64,000 nt of DNA from Pseudomonas sp. MTM4. Its GTDB lineage: Bacteria; Pseudomonadota; Gammaproteobacteria; Pseudomonadales; Pseudomonadaceae. Every line of letters begins with the position of its first letter. Position 1 is the stretch's first letter. Positions 53,681-62,288 of this stretch are shown here, piece by piece. The notes beneath the pieces were generated by a model. That model was not told the DNA's origin, did not search any database, and saw nothing but the letters and a program-made list of their open reading frames with translations. The stretch spans positions 3,189,501-3,253,500 of the forward strand of contig NZ_CP048411.1 in the NCBI RefSeq assembly GCF_019355055.1. The letters are read 5' to 3'. The translations under genes and the position numbers were made by a program.

Positions 53681-54712
53681 ATGAGCATCGTTTCCCTCCC
53701 ACAGCACCTCAATACCCTGCGCCAGCGCGCCGACGGCCCGAACGCGGCGCGGCGTCAGCAACTGGAAGTCGTTGCCGAGCAGTTCGAAGCGATGTTCCTG
53801 CAGCAGATCCTCAAGCAGATGCGCAAGGCCGGCGACGTGCTCGGCGCGGGCAACCCCATGCGCAGCCGCGAGCTGGACACCATGCGCGACTTCTACGACG
53901 AGGTGCTGGCCGACACACTGGCCGGCAAGCGGCAGACGGGGATTGCCGATATGCTGGTGCAGCAGTTGAGCGGCGATGCACCCGGCACGGCGCCCGCGCC
54001 GACTGCCCTGGCTGGCCACGCCGGTAGCGGCCTGCAGGCGGGCGGTCTGCACGCACTGCGTGGCACCTGGCAGCGCGGCGTCGAGGCGCTTGATAGTGCC
54101 TGGGAAAGCGGCAAGGCAGGCTTCAAGTCGCTGGTCGACAGTGTCATCAAGCATGAATCGAGCGGCAACATCGCGGCGGTCTCGTCCAAGGGCGCGCGCG
54201 GCCTGATGCAGCTGATGCCAGGTACCGCACGCGATATGGCGGCCGAGCTCGGCCTGCCGTTCAGCGAAGCGCGGCTGACCACCGATGCCGAATACAACAA
54301 GCGCCTGGGCAGCGCCTATCTGAGCAAGATGCTCGACCGTTACGATGGCCATCAGGCGCTGGCGCTGGCCGCCTACAACGCCGGCCCTGGCAAGGTGGAC
54401 GAGTGGCTGAAGAGCCATGGCGACCCGCGCAAGGGCGAGATCGGCATGACTGCCTGGGTGCAGAAGATTCCATACGCGGAAACTCGGAATTACACCCGCA
54501 ACATCCTCAACGATCTGCGTGCGGAGGTGCCGAGTCCGGTCGAGCCGCGCGCGCAGATCCAGCCGGCCGCCCACCCGCTGCAGCCGGCGCTTAATTCCGC
54601 GGCCGATGCGGTCGCTCTTTCCAGTCAGCAGCGTAGTGTCGTCGGCGGCAGCCACCTTTCCGTGGCGTTCGCTCAGTCGATCCGGATCGAGTCGAAGGAA
54701 ATCGTGTCGTGA
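53681..54712 (+). CDS. flgJ: Rod cap protein FlgJ fused to an SLT lytic transglycosylase domain
   Basis: 343 residues. The N-terminal rod-binding domain is at about 25-95 (EQFEAMFLQQILKQMRKAGD, RELDTMRDFYDEVLADTLAG). Instead of the glucosaminidase domain of Salmonella FlgJ, residues 150-285 look like a soluble lytic transglycosylase: VIKHESSGNIAAVSSKGARG with the catalytic Glu, GLMQLMPGTARDMA, and ALAAYNAGPGKVDEWL, then IPYAETRNYTRNIL. The enzyme would open the wall for the rod. It overlaps flgK by 4 bases. Confidence 0.92.
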   Translation: MSIVSLPQHLNTLRQRADGPNAARRQQLEVVAEQFEAMFLQQILKQMRKAGDVLGAGNPMRSRELDTMRDFYDEVLADTLAGKRQTGIADMLVQQLSGDAPGTAPAPTALAGHAGSGLQAGGLHALRGTWQRGVEALDSAWESGKAGFKSLVDSVIKHESSGNIAAVSSKGARGLMQLMPGTARDMAAELGLPFSEARLTTDAEYNKRLGSAYLSKMLDRYDGHQALALAAYNAGPGKVDEWLKSHGDPRKGEIGMTAWVQKIPYAETRNYTRNILNDLRAEVPSPVEPRAQIQPAAHPLQPALNSAADAVALSSQQRSVVGGSHLSVAFAQSIRIESKEIVS

Positions 54713-56076
54713 GTATTCTTGGTCAAATTGGCTACAGCGGCGTTCGCGCCACGCAGATCGCCCTGACGGCGACCGGGCAGAACATCGCCAACGTCAACAC
54801 TCCCGGTTTCAGCCGTCTGACGCCGGAGCTGCATTCGCTTGGCGGGCAGACCTCGGTCAGCATTGGCGGCGGCGTTCAGGTCAGCAGCATTCGCCGGTTG
54901 TCCAACGACTTCCAGAACCAGCAGCTGTGGCGCGCGACGACCGACAAGCAGTACTTCAGTACCAATCAGCAGTACCTGACAGCGCTGGAGGGTTTGATCG
55001 ATAGTGAAGGCTCCAGCGTCAGCGTCGGCCTGGATAACTTTTTCGCTGCGCTCAGCGAAGCCAGCTCGACCCCCGAATCCATCGCGCTGCGCCAGCAGAT
55101 CATCGGCGAGTCCAAGCAATTGGCGCAGCGTTTCAACGGGCTCAACAGCAACATCGGCACCCAGCTCAACGCGCTGCAGGGTCAGCGTGGGGCTATGGTC
55201 AGCGAGATCAACGGACTGTCCGGCAACATCGCCGAACTGAATGCTCAGATTCGCGAGATGGAATCGACCGGGCGCGACACCGCGACCCTGCGTGACTACC
55301 GCGAGAATCTGGTCAAGGATCTGAGCCAATACGCTGGCATCCGCGTCCAGGAATCCTCGGACGGCACCCTCGATGTGTCTCTAGCCAATGGTCAGCCGCT
55401 GGTGGCCGGGATCACGGCAGGGCAGCTGAAAATCAGCGAAAACATCGCTGGTGAGCAGGAAATGTCGCTGGTCTTCGCCAAGACCACCTTTCCACTCGAT
55501 CAGCAGGGACTCGGCGGCTCTCTGGGCAGCCTCCATGACATGGAATACGGCGCGTTGCGTCCGGCCCAGCAGGATCTGCACGACATGGCGTCGGCGCTGG
55601 CGACGATGGTCAACGACACGCTCGCAGGCGGCTTCGACCTCGACGGCAATCCCGGCCAGCCGCTGTTCGTCCACAACCCTGGCAGCACCAGCGGCATGCT
55701 CGCGGTCAATCCACTGGGGGCGACCGAGTTAGCGTTTTCCTCGATACCGGGCGAAGTGGGTAACAACAAGAACCTGCTCGCGCTGCTCGACTTGAAGTCG
55801 CAAGGCATCACTGTCGCCGGCAACACCGTGCCGCTCAACGACGCCTACGCCGGTCTGGTCGGACGCGTCGCCAGCGCCAGCCGACAGAATCAGGCGGACC
55901 GCAGCGCCGCGACCACTGTCGCCGAGCAGGCGCAAGCCCAGCGCGACAGCGTAAGCGCCGTGAACCTGGACGAGGAAGCCGTCAACCTGATGGCCTACGA
56001 GCAGGCCTACCAGGCCAACATGAAGGTCATCAGCACCTCCAACGAGCTGTTCAACGCCGTACTGGCGATGTTCTGA
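54709..56076 (+). CDS. flgK: Hook-filament junction protein FlgK
   Basis: 455 residues from a GTG overlapping the flgJ stop. LTATGQNIANVNTPGFSRLT near the N-terminus, the helical SIALRQQIIGESKQLAQRFN region and C-terminal EEAVNLMAYEQAYQANMKVI. It is the first hook-associated protein and a FlgN client. Confidence 0.95.
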   Translation: MSILGQIGYSGVRATQIALTATGQNIANVNTPGFSRLTPELHSLGGQTSVSIGGGVQVSSIRRLSNDFQNQQLWRATTDKQYFSTNQQYLTALEGLIDSEGSSVSVGLDNFFAALSEASSTPESIALRQQIIGESKQLAQRFNGLNSNIGTQLNALQGQRGAMVSEINGLSGNIAELNAQIREMESTGRDTATLRDYRENLVKDLSQYAGIRVQESSDGTLDVSLANGQPLVAGITAGQLKISENIAGEQEMSLVFAKTTFPLDQQGLGGSLGSLHDMEYGALRPAQQDLHDMASALATMVNDTLAGGFDLDGNPGQPLFVHNPGSTSGMLAVNPLGATELAFSSIPGEVGNNKNLLALLDLKSQGITVAGNTVPLNDAYAGLVGRVASASRQNQADRSAATTVAEQAQAQRDSVSAVNLDEEAVNLMAYEQAYQANMKVISTSNELFNAVLAMF

Positions 56077-56113
56077 GCCGGCGCAAGCCGATTCGACTGA
56101 CGAGTAAAAATAC

Positions 56114-57013
56114 ATGCGCATCTCCAACGCCCAGATCACCGCCATGATGCATGGCTCGATGAATACCAGCTCCGAGAAGCTCGGCAAGCTGATGCAGCAG
56201 ATGGCGACCGGCGAGCGTATGTTGATGCCGTCGGACGATCCGATTTCTGCGGTGCGCGTGCTGCGTATCCAGCGTGAGGAAGCCACACTGACGCAGTACC
56301 GCACCAACATCGCAAACGTCTCGGGCAACCTGTCCAAGCAGGAGGCCAACCTCAAGGCCGCTTCGGACACCATGCTCAACGTGCGCGACATGCTGTTGTG
56401 GGCGGCCAACGGCAGCAATACCAGCGAGGATTTGGTGGCCATCGCCAACGAGCTGGAGAGCCTGGAAAAGACCATTCTCAGTTTCGCCAACGTGCGCGAC
56501 GAGGAAGGCCGCTATCTTTTTTCCGGCACGCTGAGCGACCGTGCGGCGATCACCTTCGATGAGGCGACCGAGACCTACAGCCTGACCGGCAACGATCAAT
56601 ACCGCCAGGCGGCTGTCGCCAACGGCGTGCTGGTCGAGGAAAATGTTACCGCCGCGCAAGTTTTCGGTGCCGATGCCGACATGCTCAATCAATTGCATGC
56701 ACTGGTGAAGAGTCTCGCCGACCCGACAGTCGATTCCAGCGCGCAGATCAGCGAGACCCTGGCCAGCCTGGACGCCACTCATAGTCAATTGCTCGGCGCG
56801 GTTACCGAACTGGGCGGCCGGCAGAACACCCTGACGTTGTTATCGAGCAGTAACGAAGACGTGTCGCTGGTGAACCAGAAGATCGAAGGCGAGCTGTCCC
56901 AGCTCGACTACGCTGCGGCCAGCATCGACCTGAACAACTATCAGCTGTCGCTGCAGGCGACGCAGAAGACCTATTTGAAGATCAACGGGCTGTCGCTCTT
57001 CGGCATGCTCTGA
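56114..57013 (+). CDS. flgL: Hook-filament junction protein FlgL
   Basis: 299 residues. The flagellin-like N-terminus (LMQQMATGERMLMPSDDPIS, RVLRIQREEATLTQYRTNIA) and C-terminus (ASIDLNNYQLSLQATQKTYL) are typical of FlgL. It links FlgK to the filament. Followed 14 bp later by an extra gene in the same operon. Confidence 0.94.
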   Translation: MRISNAQITAMMHGSMNTSSEKLGKLMQQMATGERMLMPSDDPISAVRVLRIQREEATLTQYRTNIANVSGNLSKQEANLKAASDTMLNVRDMLLWAANGSNTSEDLVAIANELESLEKTILSFANVRDEEGRYLFSGTLSDRAAITFDEATETYSLTGNDQYRQAAVANGVLVEENVTAAQVFGADADMLNQLHALVKSLADPTVDSSAQISETLASLDATHSQLLGAVTELGGRQNTLTLLSSSNEDVSLVNQKIEGELSQLDYAAASIDLNNYQLSLQATQKTYLKINGLSLFGML

Positions 57014-57027
57014 CGAGGTAGCCGTGA

Positions 57028-58059
57028 ATGAAGATTGGTAGACAGCTACCGGGTGTCGCCGTCATAAATCCGCAGGAGCGCCGTGAGGCCTTGCTGCGCA
57101 ATGCACCCGCGCCGCTGCGTGTCGGGACACCGAGTGAAACGTCGCACTCGGAACCGACGACAAGCAAGAGCACCAGCTTCAGCCTGCAGCTCAACCAGCA
57201 GCTATCCTCGATGCAGTCGGCCGACAGCTACCTCGGCGACCTGCAGACCCATCTGTCACAACTCAAACTGACTCTCAGCCGCCAGATCAGCTCGCCGCCG
57301 CCCAACGGCGAAGAATCCATTCAGCAGGCGGTGCAGGAGGTCAACGCTCTGCTCAAGGAGCGCAGCAAGCGCTCTGCCAACTCGCTGGACGCCAACTTCA
57401 AGCTGCGCCTGACCGAGCCGGTACGCAGCCGCTTCAGCCTGCAGGGGTTGGAGTCGCTGGAGAATATTCGCCAGTCGGGGCGCGAAACGCTGCTGTTCAG
57501 CGGCGGTCGCCAGCTGGCCGAGCCGGTAGCGGTGGTGCTCGATGACGAGATGAGCGACGAGCAGATCCTGCGACGTTTCAATGGGAGTCTGGGCCAGGCC
57601 GGTATCCGCGCCGAGCTGGATCAGAATGGCGAGCTGAAATTCTCCGCTCGCGAAGGGGACTGGCAGAAGCTGAAAGACCAGCTGGCGGTGCAGGGCGAGG
57701 GCAAGCTGTTCGACAAGGGCAAGTACGTCCGCGTACAGCATCAGGAGGAGCAGCTGCTGAGTTTCCCTGAGGAGCTGCAGCTCGATTCCTTCCGCGAGCT
57801 GCGGCGCCTGCTCGACTCGGTGGTCGCCGGGCTCGATAAGGTAACCGCACTGCGTGAGCAGCTTAGTAATCGCCAGCAGGAGATCCGCGAGTTCCTGGCG
57901 CGCCAGGCGCATGCCGACGAGAAGCAATGGGCGATGGACTTCTCGCGTTCGGTGTTCAATCTGATGCAGCGTAGCCCCTCCAGCTACGCCGCTGTTACTC
58001 AGACGGTGGTGGCCCAGGCCACCATCAGCCGCTTCGCGGTGGTCAGCCTGCTGTCCTGA
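57028..58059 (+). CDS. Unrecognised protein at the end of the hook operon (LafW position)
   Basis: 343 residues, good ribosome site (GAGG) and coupling distance to flgL. No transmembrane or signal segment. The first 60 residues are polar and Ser/Thr-rich, followed by helical regions with many Gln/Glu/Leu (QAVQEVNALLKERSKRSANS; FRELRRLLDSVVAGLDKVTA). Flag-2 loci have a gene named lafW at this place, described as a putative hook-associated protein; this may be its equivalent. Function unknown; it could be an export substrate, a chaperone or a cap-like protein. Confidence 0.7.
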   Translation: MKIGRQLPGVAVINPQERREALLRNAPAPLRVGTPSETSHSEPTTSKSTSFSLQLNQQLSSMQSADSYLGDLQTHLSQLKLTLSRQISSPPPNGEESIQQAVQEVNALLKERSKRSANSLDANFKLRLTEPVRSRFSLQGLESLENIRQSGRETLLFSGGRQLAEPVAVVLDDEMSDEQILRRFNGSLGQAGIRAELDQNGELKFSAREGDWQKLKDQLAVQGEGKLFDKGKYVRVQHQEEQLLSFPEELQLDSFRELRRLLDSVVAGLDKVTALREQLSNRQQEIREFLARQAHADEKQWAMDFSRSVFNLMQRSPSSYAAVTQTVVAQATISRFAVVSLLS

Positions 58060-58076
58060 TCATCCGGCTGCGGCGC

Positions 58077-59273
58077 TCAAAGGCCGGTACGGTCGATGAA
58101 TTTCACATCCGATGGTCGACTCATCGGCAATATCTGCAGTGTGTCACCGAGCAGCCCGCTGTCGGGGTCGCGTTGCAGCACCACCAGCTGATCGCTCTTC
58201 TGATTGGCGATGAGCATGAAGCGACCGCTCGGGTCGATGGCGAATTCGCGTGGCTCCCGCCCCTCGCTAGCGCGCTGCTGGATTTCGCGCAGGCTGCCGG
58301 TTTCCTCGATGGCATATACCAAGATGCGGTTCGCCTCGGCGCGGTCGCTGACGTAGAGAAAGCGGCCATCCCGCGAGGGATGAATGGCGCCTGGCGAATG
58401 CGCGTCGACCTTGCCGTTCTCGGCCAGATCGACCAGCTGGCGTTGTATAAGGCTGCCGTCGACATGATCGAAACGCGCGACCTGCGCGCTCAGCTCCAGG
58501 GTCGCGTAGGCCTGGCTGCCGTCCGGGCTGAATACCAAGTGACGTGGGCCGCTGCCGTCGGGCAGGCCGATGAAGGGCGGCTCGGCGGGCGACAGCGGGC
58601 GTTCGGAGTTGGCCGGGTTGTATTCGTAGACAAAGATTTTGTCGGCGCCTAGGTCGCTGACGAACAACCGTTTGCCGTTCGGCGACATCACCGCCGAGTG
58701 CACGTGCGCCGACTTCTGGCGCTGAGGATGTTTCTCGCTGGCCTTGTGCGTGGCGAGCTGGGTCACGGGCAACAGGGTGCCATCCTCTGCCGTGGGAATT
58801 ACCGCCAGGCTACCGCCGGGGTTGGGCGCCGAGCCATAGTTGGACACGAACAGATAGCGCCCGTCACGACTCTGGCTCAGGTGCGTGGGCTCATCGCCGA
58901 GGGTGATCTGCTGGGCCAGCGGCGACAGTTGCCCGCTGGCCGGCGCCATGGTGAACGCGCTCACCCGGCCTACCGGGTCCGGATGGCCCGGTCCGTTCTC
59001 GTTCGCCGCGTACAGCCGGTTGCGATTCAGGTCCAGCGTCAGCCAGGACGGGTTGTGGGTGCGCACCACCTGCAAAGGCTGGGGCTCGATATAGCCGCGC
59101 TCGGCATCGAATTGCATGCGGTAGATCCCTTCGCTGCCGCCCTCGCTGGTGTAGCTGCCGATCAGTAATTGATACATGGGTGCCGCCACTCCCGAAGTGC
59201 TGAATGCCAGAAGAGCCACGGCGAGGCCGAGGAGACGGTAGTGATTAAATAGACCGCGCAGTGGACCGGCCAT
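58077..59273 (-). CDS. Secreted lactonase-family seven-bladed beta-propeller
   Basis: 398 residues. Signal peptide at the N-terminus (LGLAVALLAFSTSGVAAP), then repeats typical of the 6-phosphogluconolactonase-like lactonase family: LLIGSYTSEGGSEGIYRM, HLSQSRDGRYLFVSNYGSA, HVHSAVMSPNGKRLFVSDLG, GPRHLVFSPDGSQAYATLEL and DGRFLYVSDRAEANRILVYA. A periplasmic location makes a role in 6-phosphogluconolactone hydrolysis doubtful. It converges with the last gene of the flagellar locus and is divergent from the DGPF cassette. Confidence 0.8.
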   Translation of the reverse strand: MAGPLRGLFNHYRLLGLAVALLAFSTSGVAAPMYQLLIGSYTSEGGSEGIYRMQFDAERGYIEPQPLQVVRTHNPSWLTLDLNRNRLYAANENGPGHPDPVGRVSAFTMAPASGQLSPLAQQITLGDEPTHLSQSRDGRYLFVSNYGSAPNPGGSLAVIPTAEDGTLLPVTQLATHKASEKHPQRQKSAHVHSAVMSPNGKRLFVSDLGADKIFVYEYNPANSERPLSPAEPPFIGLPDGSGPRHLVFSPDGSQAYATLELSAQVARFDHVDGSLIQRQLVDLAENGKVDAHSPGAIHPSRDGRFLYVSDRAEANRILVYAIEETGSLREIQQRASEGREPREFAIDPSGRFMLIANQKSDQLVVLQRDPDSGLLGDTLQILPMSRPSDVKFIDRTGL

Positions 59274-59351
59274 GCCTCGCTCCTGTCTCGCTGAGTTTGT
59301 TTAGTCCCGGACTGACTTCGAGCACCGCAGGCGAAAAAGATTTGTCGGCGC

Positions 59352-59378
59352 TGTCGATTTTTCCCTTTCCACCTCGAC
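59352..59378 (+). promoter_or_regulatory. Candidate ECF42-type sigma factor promoter
   Basis: TGTCGA at 59352 and CGAC at 59375 are spaced 17 bp. This fits the TGTCGA/CGA-C pattern reported for ECF42 sigma factors, which usually autoregulate with their DGPF neighbours. It lies 36 bp upstream of the first gene of the cassette ending in such a sigma factor. Confidence 0.5.
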
Positions 59379-59413
59379 TATCAGGTAACAGCAACCATCT
59401 CGGGGGCGCCGCA

Positions 59414-59770
59414 ATGCGTTATCTGTGCCTGGTGTATCTGGACGAGCAGGTTTTGGCCAGCCTGTCGCCTGGCGCGCAGGCGGCGATGGATGCCGAATGC
59501 CGCGACTATCGCGAACGGCTTCAGCGCAGCGGCCAGCTGATCATTGGCGAAGCGCTGCAACCAGTCCTCAGCACCACGACTGTGCGTCTGCAGGGCGACA
59601 CCCTCTGCTTGCGCGACGGGCCCGTGGTCGACAGCCGTGAGCAGCCCGCGGCGTTCTATCTGTTCGAGGCAAGCGACCTCAACGACGTGATCCGGCTGGC
59701 ATCGCGCATTCCCCCGGGGCGGCTGGGCTGCGTCGAGGTCCGCGCCCTGCACCCAAGGGCGCCACCCTGA
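59414..59770 (+). CDS. YCII/DGPF-domain protein, degenerate DGPF motif
   Basis: 118 residues, MRYLCLVYLDEQVLASLSPG start. It has the YCII fold pattern and ends with the VIRLASRIPPGRLGCVEVR segment, but the name-giving DGPF motif reads DGPV (LRDGPVVDSREQ, about residue 67). The enzymatic role of such proteins is unknown; they cluster with ECF42 sigma factors. First gene of the four-gene cassette. Confidence 0.8.
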   Translation: MRYLCLVYLDEQVLASLSPGAQAAMDAECRDYRERLQRSGQLIIGEALQPVLSTTTVRLQGDTLCLRDGPVVDSREQPAAFYLFEASDLNDVIRLASRIPPGRLGCVEVRALHPRAPP

Positions 59771-59815
59771 CCCGTGCCGCAACGACCGTCAGCCATCAAC
59801 CAAGAGGCAACTCGC

Positions 59816-60286
59816 ATGAACAACTCAACTGAAAACCAGACCGGCGAAGCCCGTATCCGCGAACTCACCAACGAGTGGGAGCGTGCGGTCTGCGCCAAGG
59901 ATCTTGACCGCATCATGGCCCAGTACGCCACCGACGTGCTGGCCTTCGATGCGGTGGGCCCGCTGCAATTCAAGGGCGCCGAGGCGTACCGCCAGCACTG
60001 GCAGAACTGCTTCGAATTCTGTCAGGGCGAAGGCTTTTTCGAGATCAGCGAGCTGGGCATCCACGCCAGCGGAGACCTGGCCTATAGTCATTTCCTGAAC
60101 CATTGCGGCGGTACCAACGAAAAAGGCGAAATGCAGACCGGTTGGATGCGCGGCAGCCGCTGCTGGCGTCGCCAGGGCAACGACTGGAAGGTCGTCCACG
60201 AGCACTTCTCGATGCCGTTCGACATGGCCAGTGGGCAGATCGATTTCGGCATCGAGCCCGAGCCCCAAGCGGGAGCCGTCGGCTGA
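59816..60286 (+). CDS. SnoaL/NTF2-like fold protein
   Basis: 156 residues. A helix with ELTNEWERAVCAKDLDRIMA, then YATDVLAFDAVGPLQFKGAE, and late strands ending WRRQGNDWKVVHEHFSMPF are the pattern of SnoaL/DUF4440 polyketide-cyclase or ketosteroid-isomerase-like proteins. AGAGGC ribosome site. Substrate unknown; co-located with DGPF proteins and the sigma factor, as often seen around ECF42/ECF41 genes. Confidence 0.8.
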   Translation: MNNSTENQTGEARIRELTNEWERAVCAKDLDRIMAQYATDVLAFDAVGPLQFKGAEAYRQHWQNCFEFCQGEGFFEISELGIHASGDLAYSHFLNHCGGTNEKGEMQTGWMRGSRCWRRQGNDWKVVHEHFSMPFDMASGQIDFGIEPEPQAGAVG

Positions 60287-60353
60287 ACCGCCATACTCGT
60301 ACCGTCTCGCGGCTGCCATAGCGGCAGCCGGCGGGGCACCACCGGAGACTGAA

Positions 60354-60710
60354 ATGAAATACCTGTGCCTGGTCTACTACGACGAACAGCGCGTCGACTC
60401 GATGACCGACGAGCAGTGGGCCGCGTTGGTCGAGCAATGCATCGCTAACGGTGAACGTCTGCAGGAGAGCGGGCACTTCATCGCTGGCGAGCCGCTGCAA
60501 TCGGTGCGTACCGCCAAGACGGTGCGCGTGCGCGAGGGCGCGGTGTCCGTGGTTGACGGCCCGTTCGCTGAAACCCGCGAGCAGCTGGCGGGTTTCTACC
60601 TGCTGGAAGCCCAGGACCTGGACGAGGCGCTGCGCCTGGCTGCGAAGATCCCGCCGGCGCAATTGGGCAGCATCGAGGTTCGCCCGTTGCGCCAGCTGCC
60701 CGATCGCTGA
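60354..60710 (+). CDS. YCII/DGPF-domain protein
   Basis: 118 residues, a paralogue of the first gene of the cassette (MKYLCLVYYDEQRVDSMTDE). The DGPF motif is intact (VVDGPFAETREQLAGFYLLE, about residue 67), with conserved LAAKIPPAQLGSIEVRP near the end. It directly precedes the ECF sigma factor by 3 bp. Related proteins are proposed substrates or effectors of ECF42 signalling; the biochemical function is unknown. Confidence 0.85.
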   Translation: MKYLCLVYYDEQRVDSMTDEQWAALVEQCIANGERLQESGHFIAGEPLQSVRTAKTVRVREGAVSVVDGPFAETREQLAGFYLLEAQDLDEALRLAAKIPPAQLGSIEVRPLRQLPDR

Positions 60711-60713
60711 TCG

Positions 60714-61991
60714 ATGCATGAACGGGGCAGGCCGCCCTCGTCCGACCTAACCAGTGGGCCGACGCGGGCGGAGATCGACACCCTCTACCGCAACGAGTCG
60801 CGGCGGGTGCTGGCGACCCTTATCCGTCTGCTGGGCGACTTCGAGCTGGCCGAAGAGGCACTGCAGGACGCCTTCTTCGCCGGGGTGCAGCAGTGGCCGC
60901 GCGACGGAATGCCGGACAACCCGCGCGCCTGGCTGGTCTCGGCCGGGCGTTTCAAGGCCATCGACGGCCTGCGTCGGCGGGCACGCTTCAACGCCTCGCT
61001 GAATCTGCTGGCCGATCAGCTGGACAGCGCCGAGGAGCCGGACTGGGACCGCGACATGCTGGAAGACGATCGCCTGCGGCTGGTCTTTACCTGCTGCCAC
61101 CCGGCGCTGCCGGCCGACGCGCAAGTGGCGCTGACCCTGCGTGAAGTCTGCGACCTGAAGACCGAGGAAATCGCCCGCGCCTTTCTCGCCTCGCCCAGCA
61201 CCATCGCCCAGCGCATCGTGCGCGCCAAGCAGAAGATCCGCGATGCCGCGATTCCCTACCGTGTGCCTTCGCGCGAGGAGCTGCCGGCACGTCTGGATAA
61301 CGTGCTGCGGGTGATCTATCTGGTGTTCAACGAGGGCTATTCGGCCTCCAGCGGCACCGAACTGACCCGCACCGATCTGAGCGCCGAAGCGATCCGGCTG
61401 GGCCGGCTGCTGCTCGAATTGCTGCCAGACCCGGAACTGATGGGGCTGCTGGCGCTGATGTTGCTGCACGACTCGCGCCGCGTCGCGCGTACCGATGGCG
61501 CGGGCGAACTGGTGCGCCTCGACGAGCAGGATCGCAGCCTGTGGGACCGGGCGCAGATCGAAGAAGGCTCTGCGCTGGTGCAACGGGCCCTGGCTTCGCG
61601 ACGTTTCGGTCCTTACACCTTGCAGGCCGCGATCGTCGCCGTGCATGCCGAGGCGCCCAGTGCCGCGCTGACCGATTGGACGCAGATCGTCGGGCTCTAT
61701 GACGTATTGCTGCGGGTCAGCCCGTCTCCGGTGATCGAGCTGAACCGCGCGGTGGCGGTTGCCATGCGCGACGGGCCGGAAGCAGGGCTGGCGCTGATCG
61801 ACGATCTATCGGCCTGCGGACTGCTGCGCGACTATCACCTGCGGCATTCGGCCCGTGCCGATTTCTGCCGCCGCCTCGGCCGCCTGGACGAAGCACGAAC
61901 CGCCTACCGCAGCGCACTGGCATTGGCGCAGCTGGAGCCGGAGCGGCGTTTTCTGCAGCAACGATTGGACGAGCTGGACGGGCTCGATTGA
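60714..61991 (+). CDS. ECF42-type RNA polymerase sigma factor with C-terminal extension
   Basis: 425 residues. Sigma-2 at about 20-90 (RVLATLIRLLGDFELAEEAL, then ARAWLVSAGRFKAIDGLRRR-like stretch) and sigma-4 at about 125-180 (VALTLREVCDLKTEEIARAF, ASPSTIAQRIVRAKQKIRD). The remaining 240 residues are a helical TPR-like extension (LDNVLRVIYLVFNEGYSASS, SPVIELNRAVAVAMRDGPEA) seen in ECF42. No anti-sigma gene is adjacent; the extension is thought to control activity. Confidence 0.9.
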   Translation: MHERGRPPSSDLTSGPTRAEIDTLYRNESRRVLATLIRLLGDFELAEEALQDAFFAGVQQWPRDGMPDNPRAWLVSAGRFKAIDGLRRRARFNASLNLLADQLDSAEEPDWDRDMLEDDRLRLVFTCCHPALPADAQVALTLREVCDLKTEEIARAFLASPSTIAQRIVRAKQKIRDAAIPYRVPSREELPARLDNVLRVIYLVFNEGYSASSGTELTRTDLSAEAIRLGRLLLELLPDPELMGLLALMLLHDSRRVARTDGAGELVRLDEQDRSLWDRAQIEEGSALVQRALASRRFGPYTLQAAIVAVHAEAPSAALTDWTQIVGLYDVLLRVSPSPVIELNRAVAVAMRDGPEAGLALIDDLSACGLLRDYHLRHSARADFCRRLGRLDEARTAYRSALALAQLEPERRFLQQRLDELDGLD

Positions 61992-62022
61992 GGGAGCGCC
62001 GCCCGGCTCACCCCTCCAGCTT

Positions 62023-62130
62023 GTAGGGTGGGCTTCAGCCCACCATTTGCTCTGGCATCGCCTTCATAAACGCCTCGTCTGGCCTGTGCAGCCGGCGCCG
62101 AGCTCTGGTGGGCTGAAGCCCACCCTACGG
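62023..62130. repeat. GTAGGGTGGGC inverted repeat element
   Basis: GTAGGGTGGGCTTCAGCCCACC at 62023 and GGTGGGCTGAAGCCCACCCTAC ending near 62130 are inverted copies flanking about 65 bp. Each half is itself a hairpin. The same GTAGGGTGGG word occurs in the loop of the fliP/fliQ repeat (24955). The whole gap 61992-62288 contains no gene. Confidence 0.75.
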
Positions 62131-62288
62131 GCTGAAGCGCAACGCCGCTCGGCCCACCCACCAGCTCATTGATGGTCTTTTCTACGCTCACAATTTGTGA
62201 CCGATGTGTTGGACGTTCTGCGTCCATCGACGCGGAGCGTCGCAGTAATGCCCCCCACCCGGAGCATGGAGGGTTCGCCTGAACAGAA

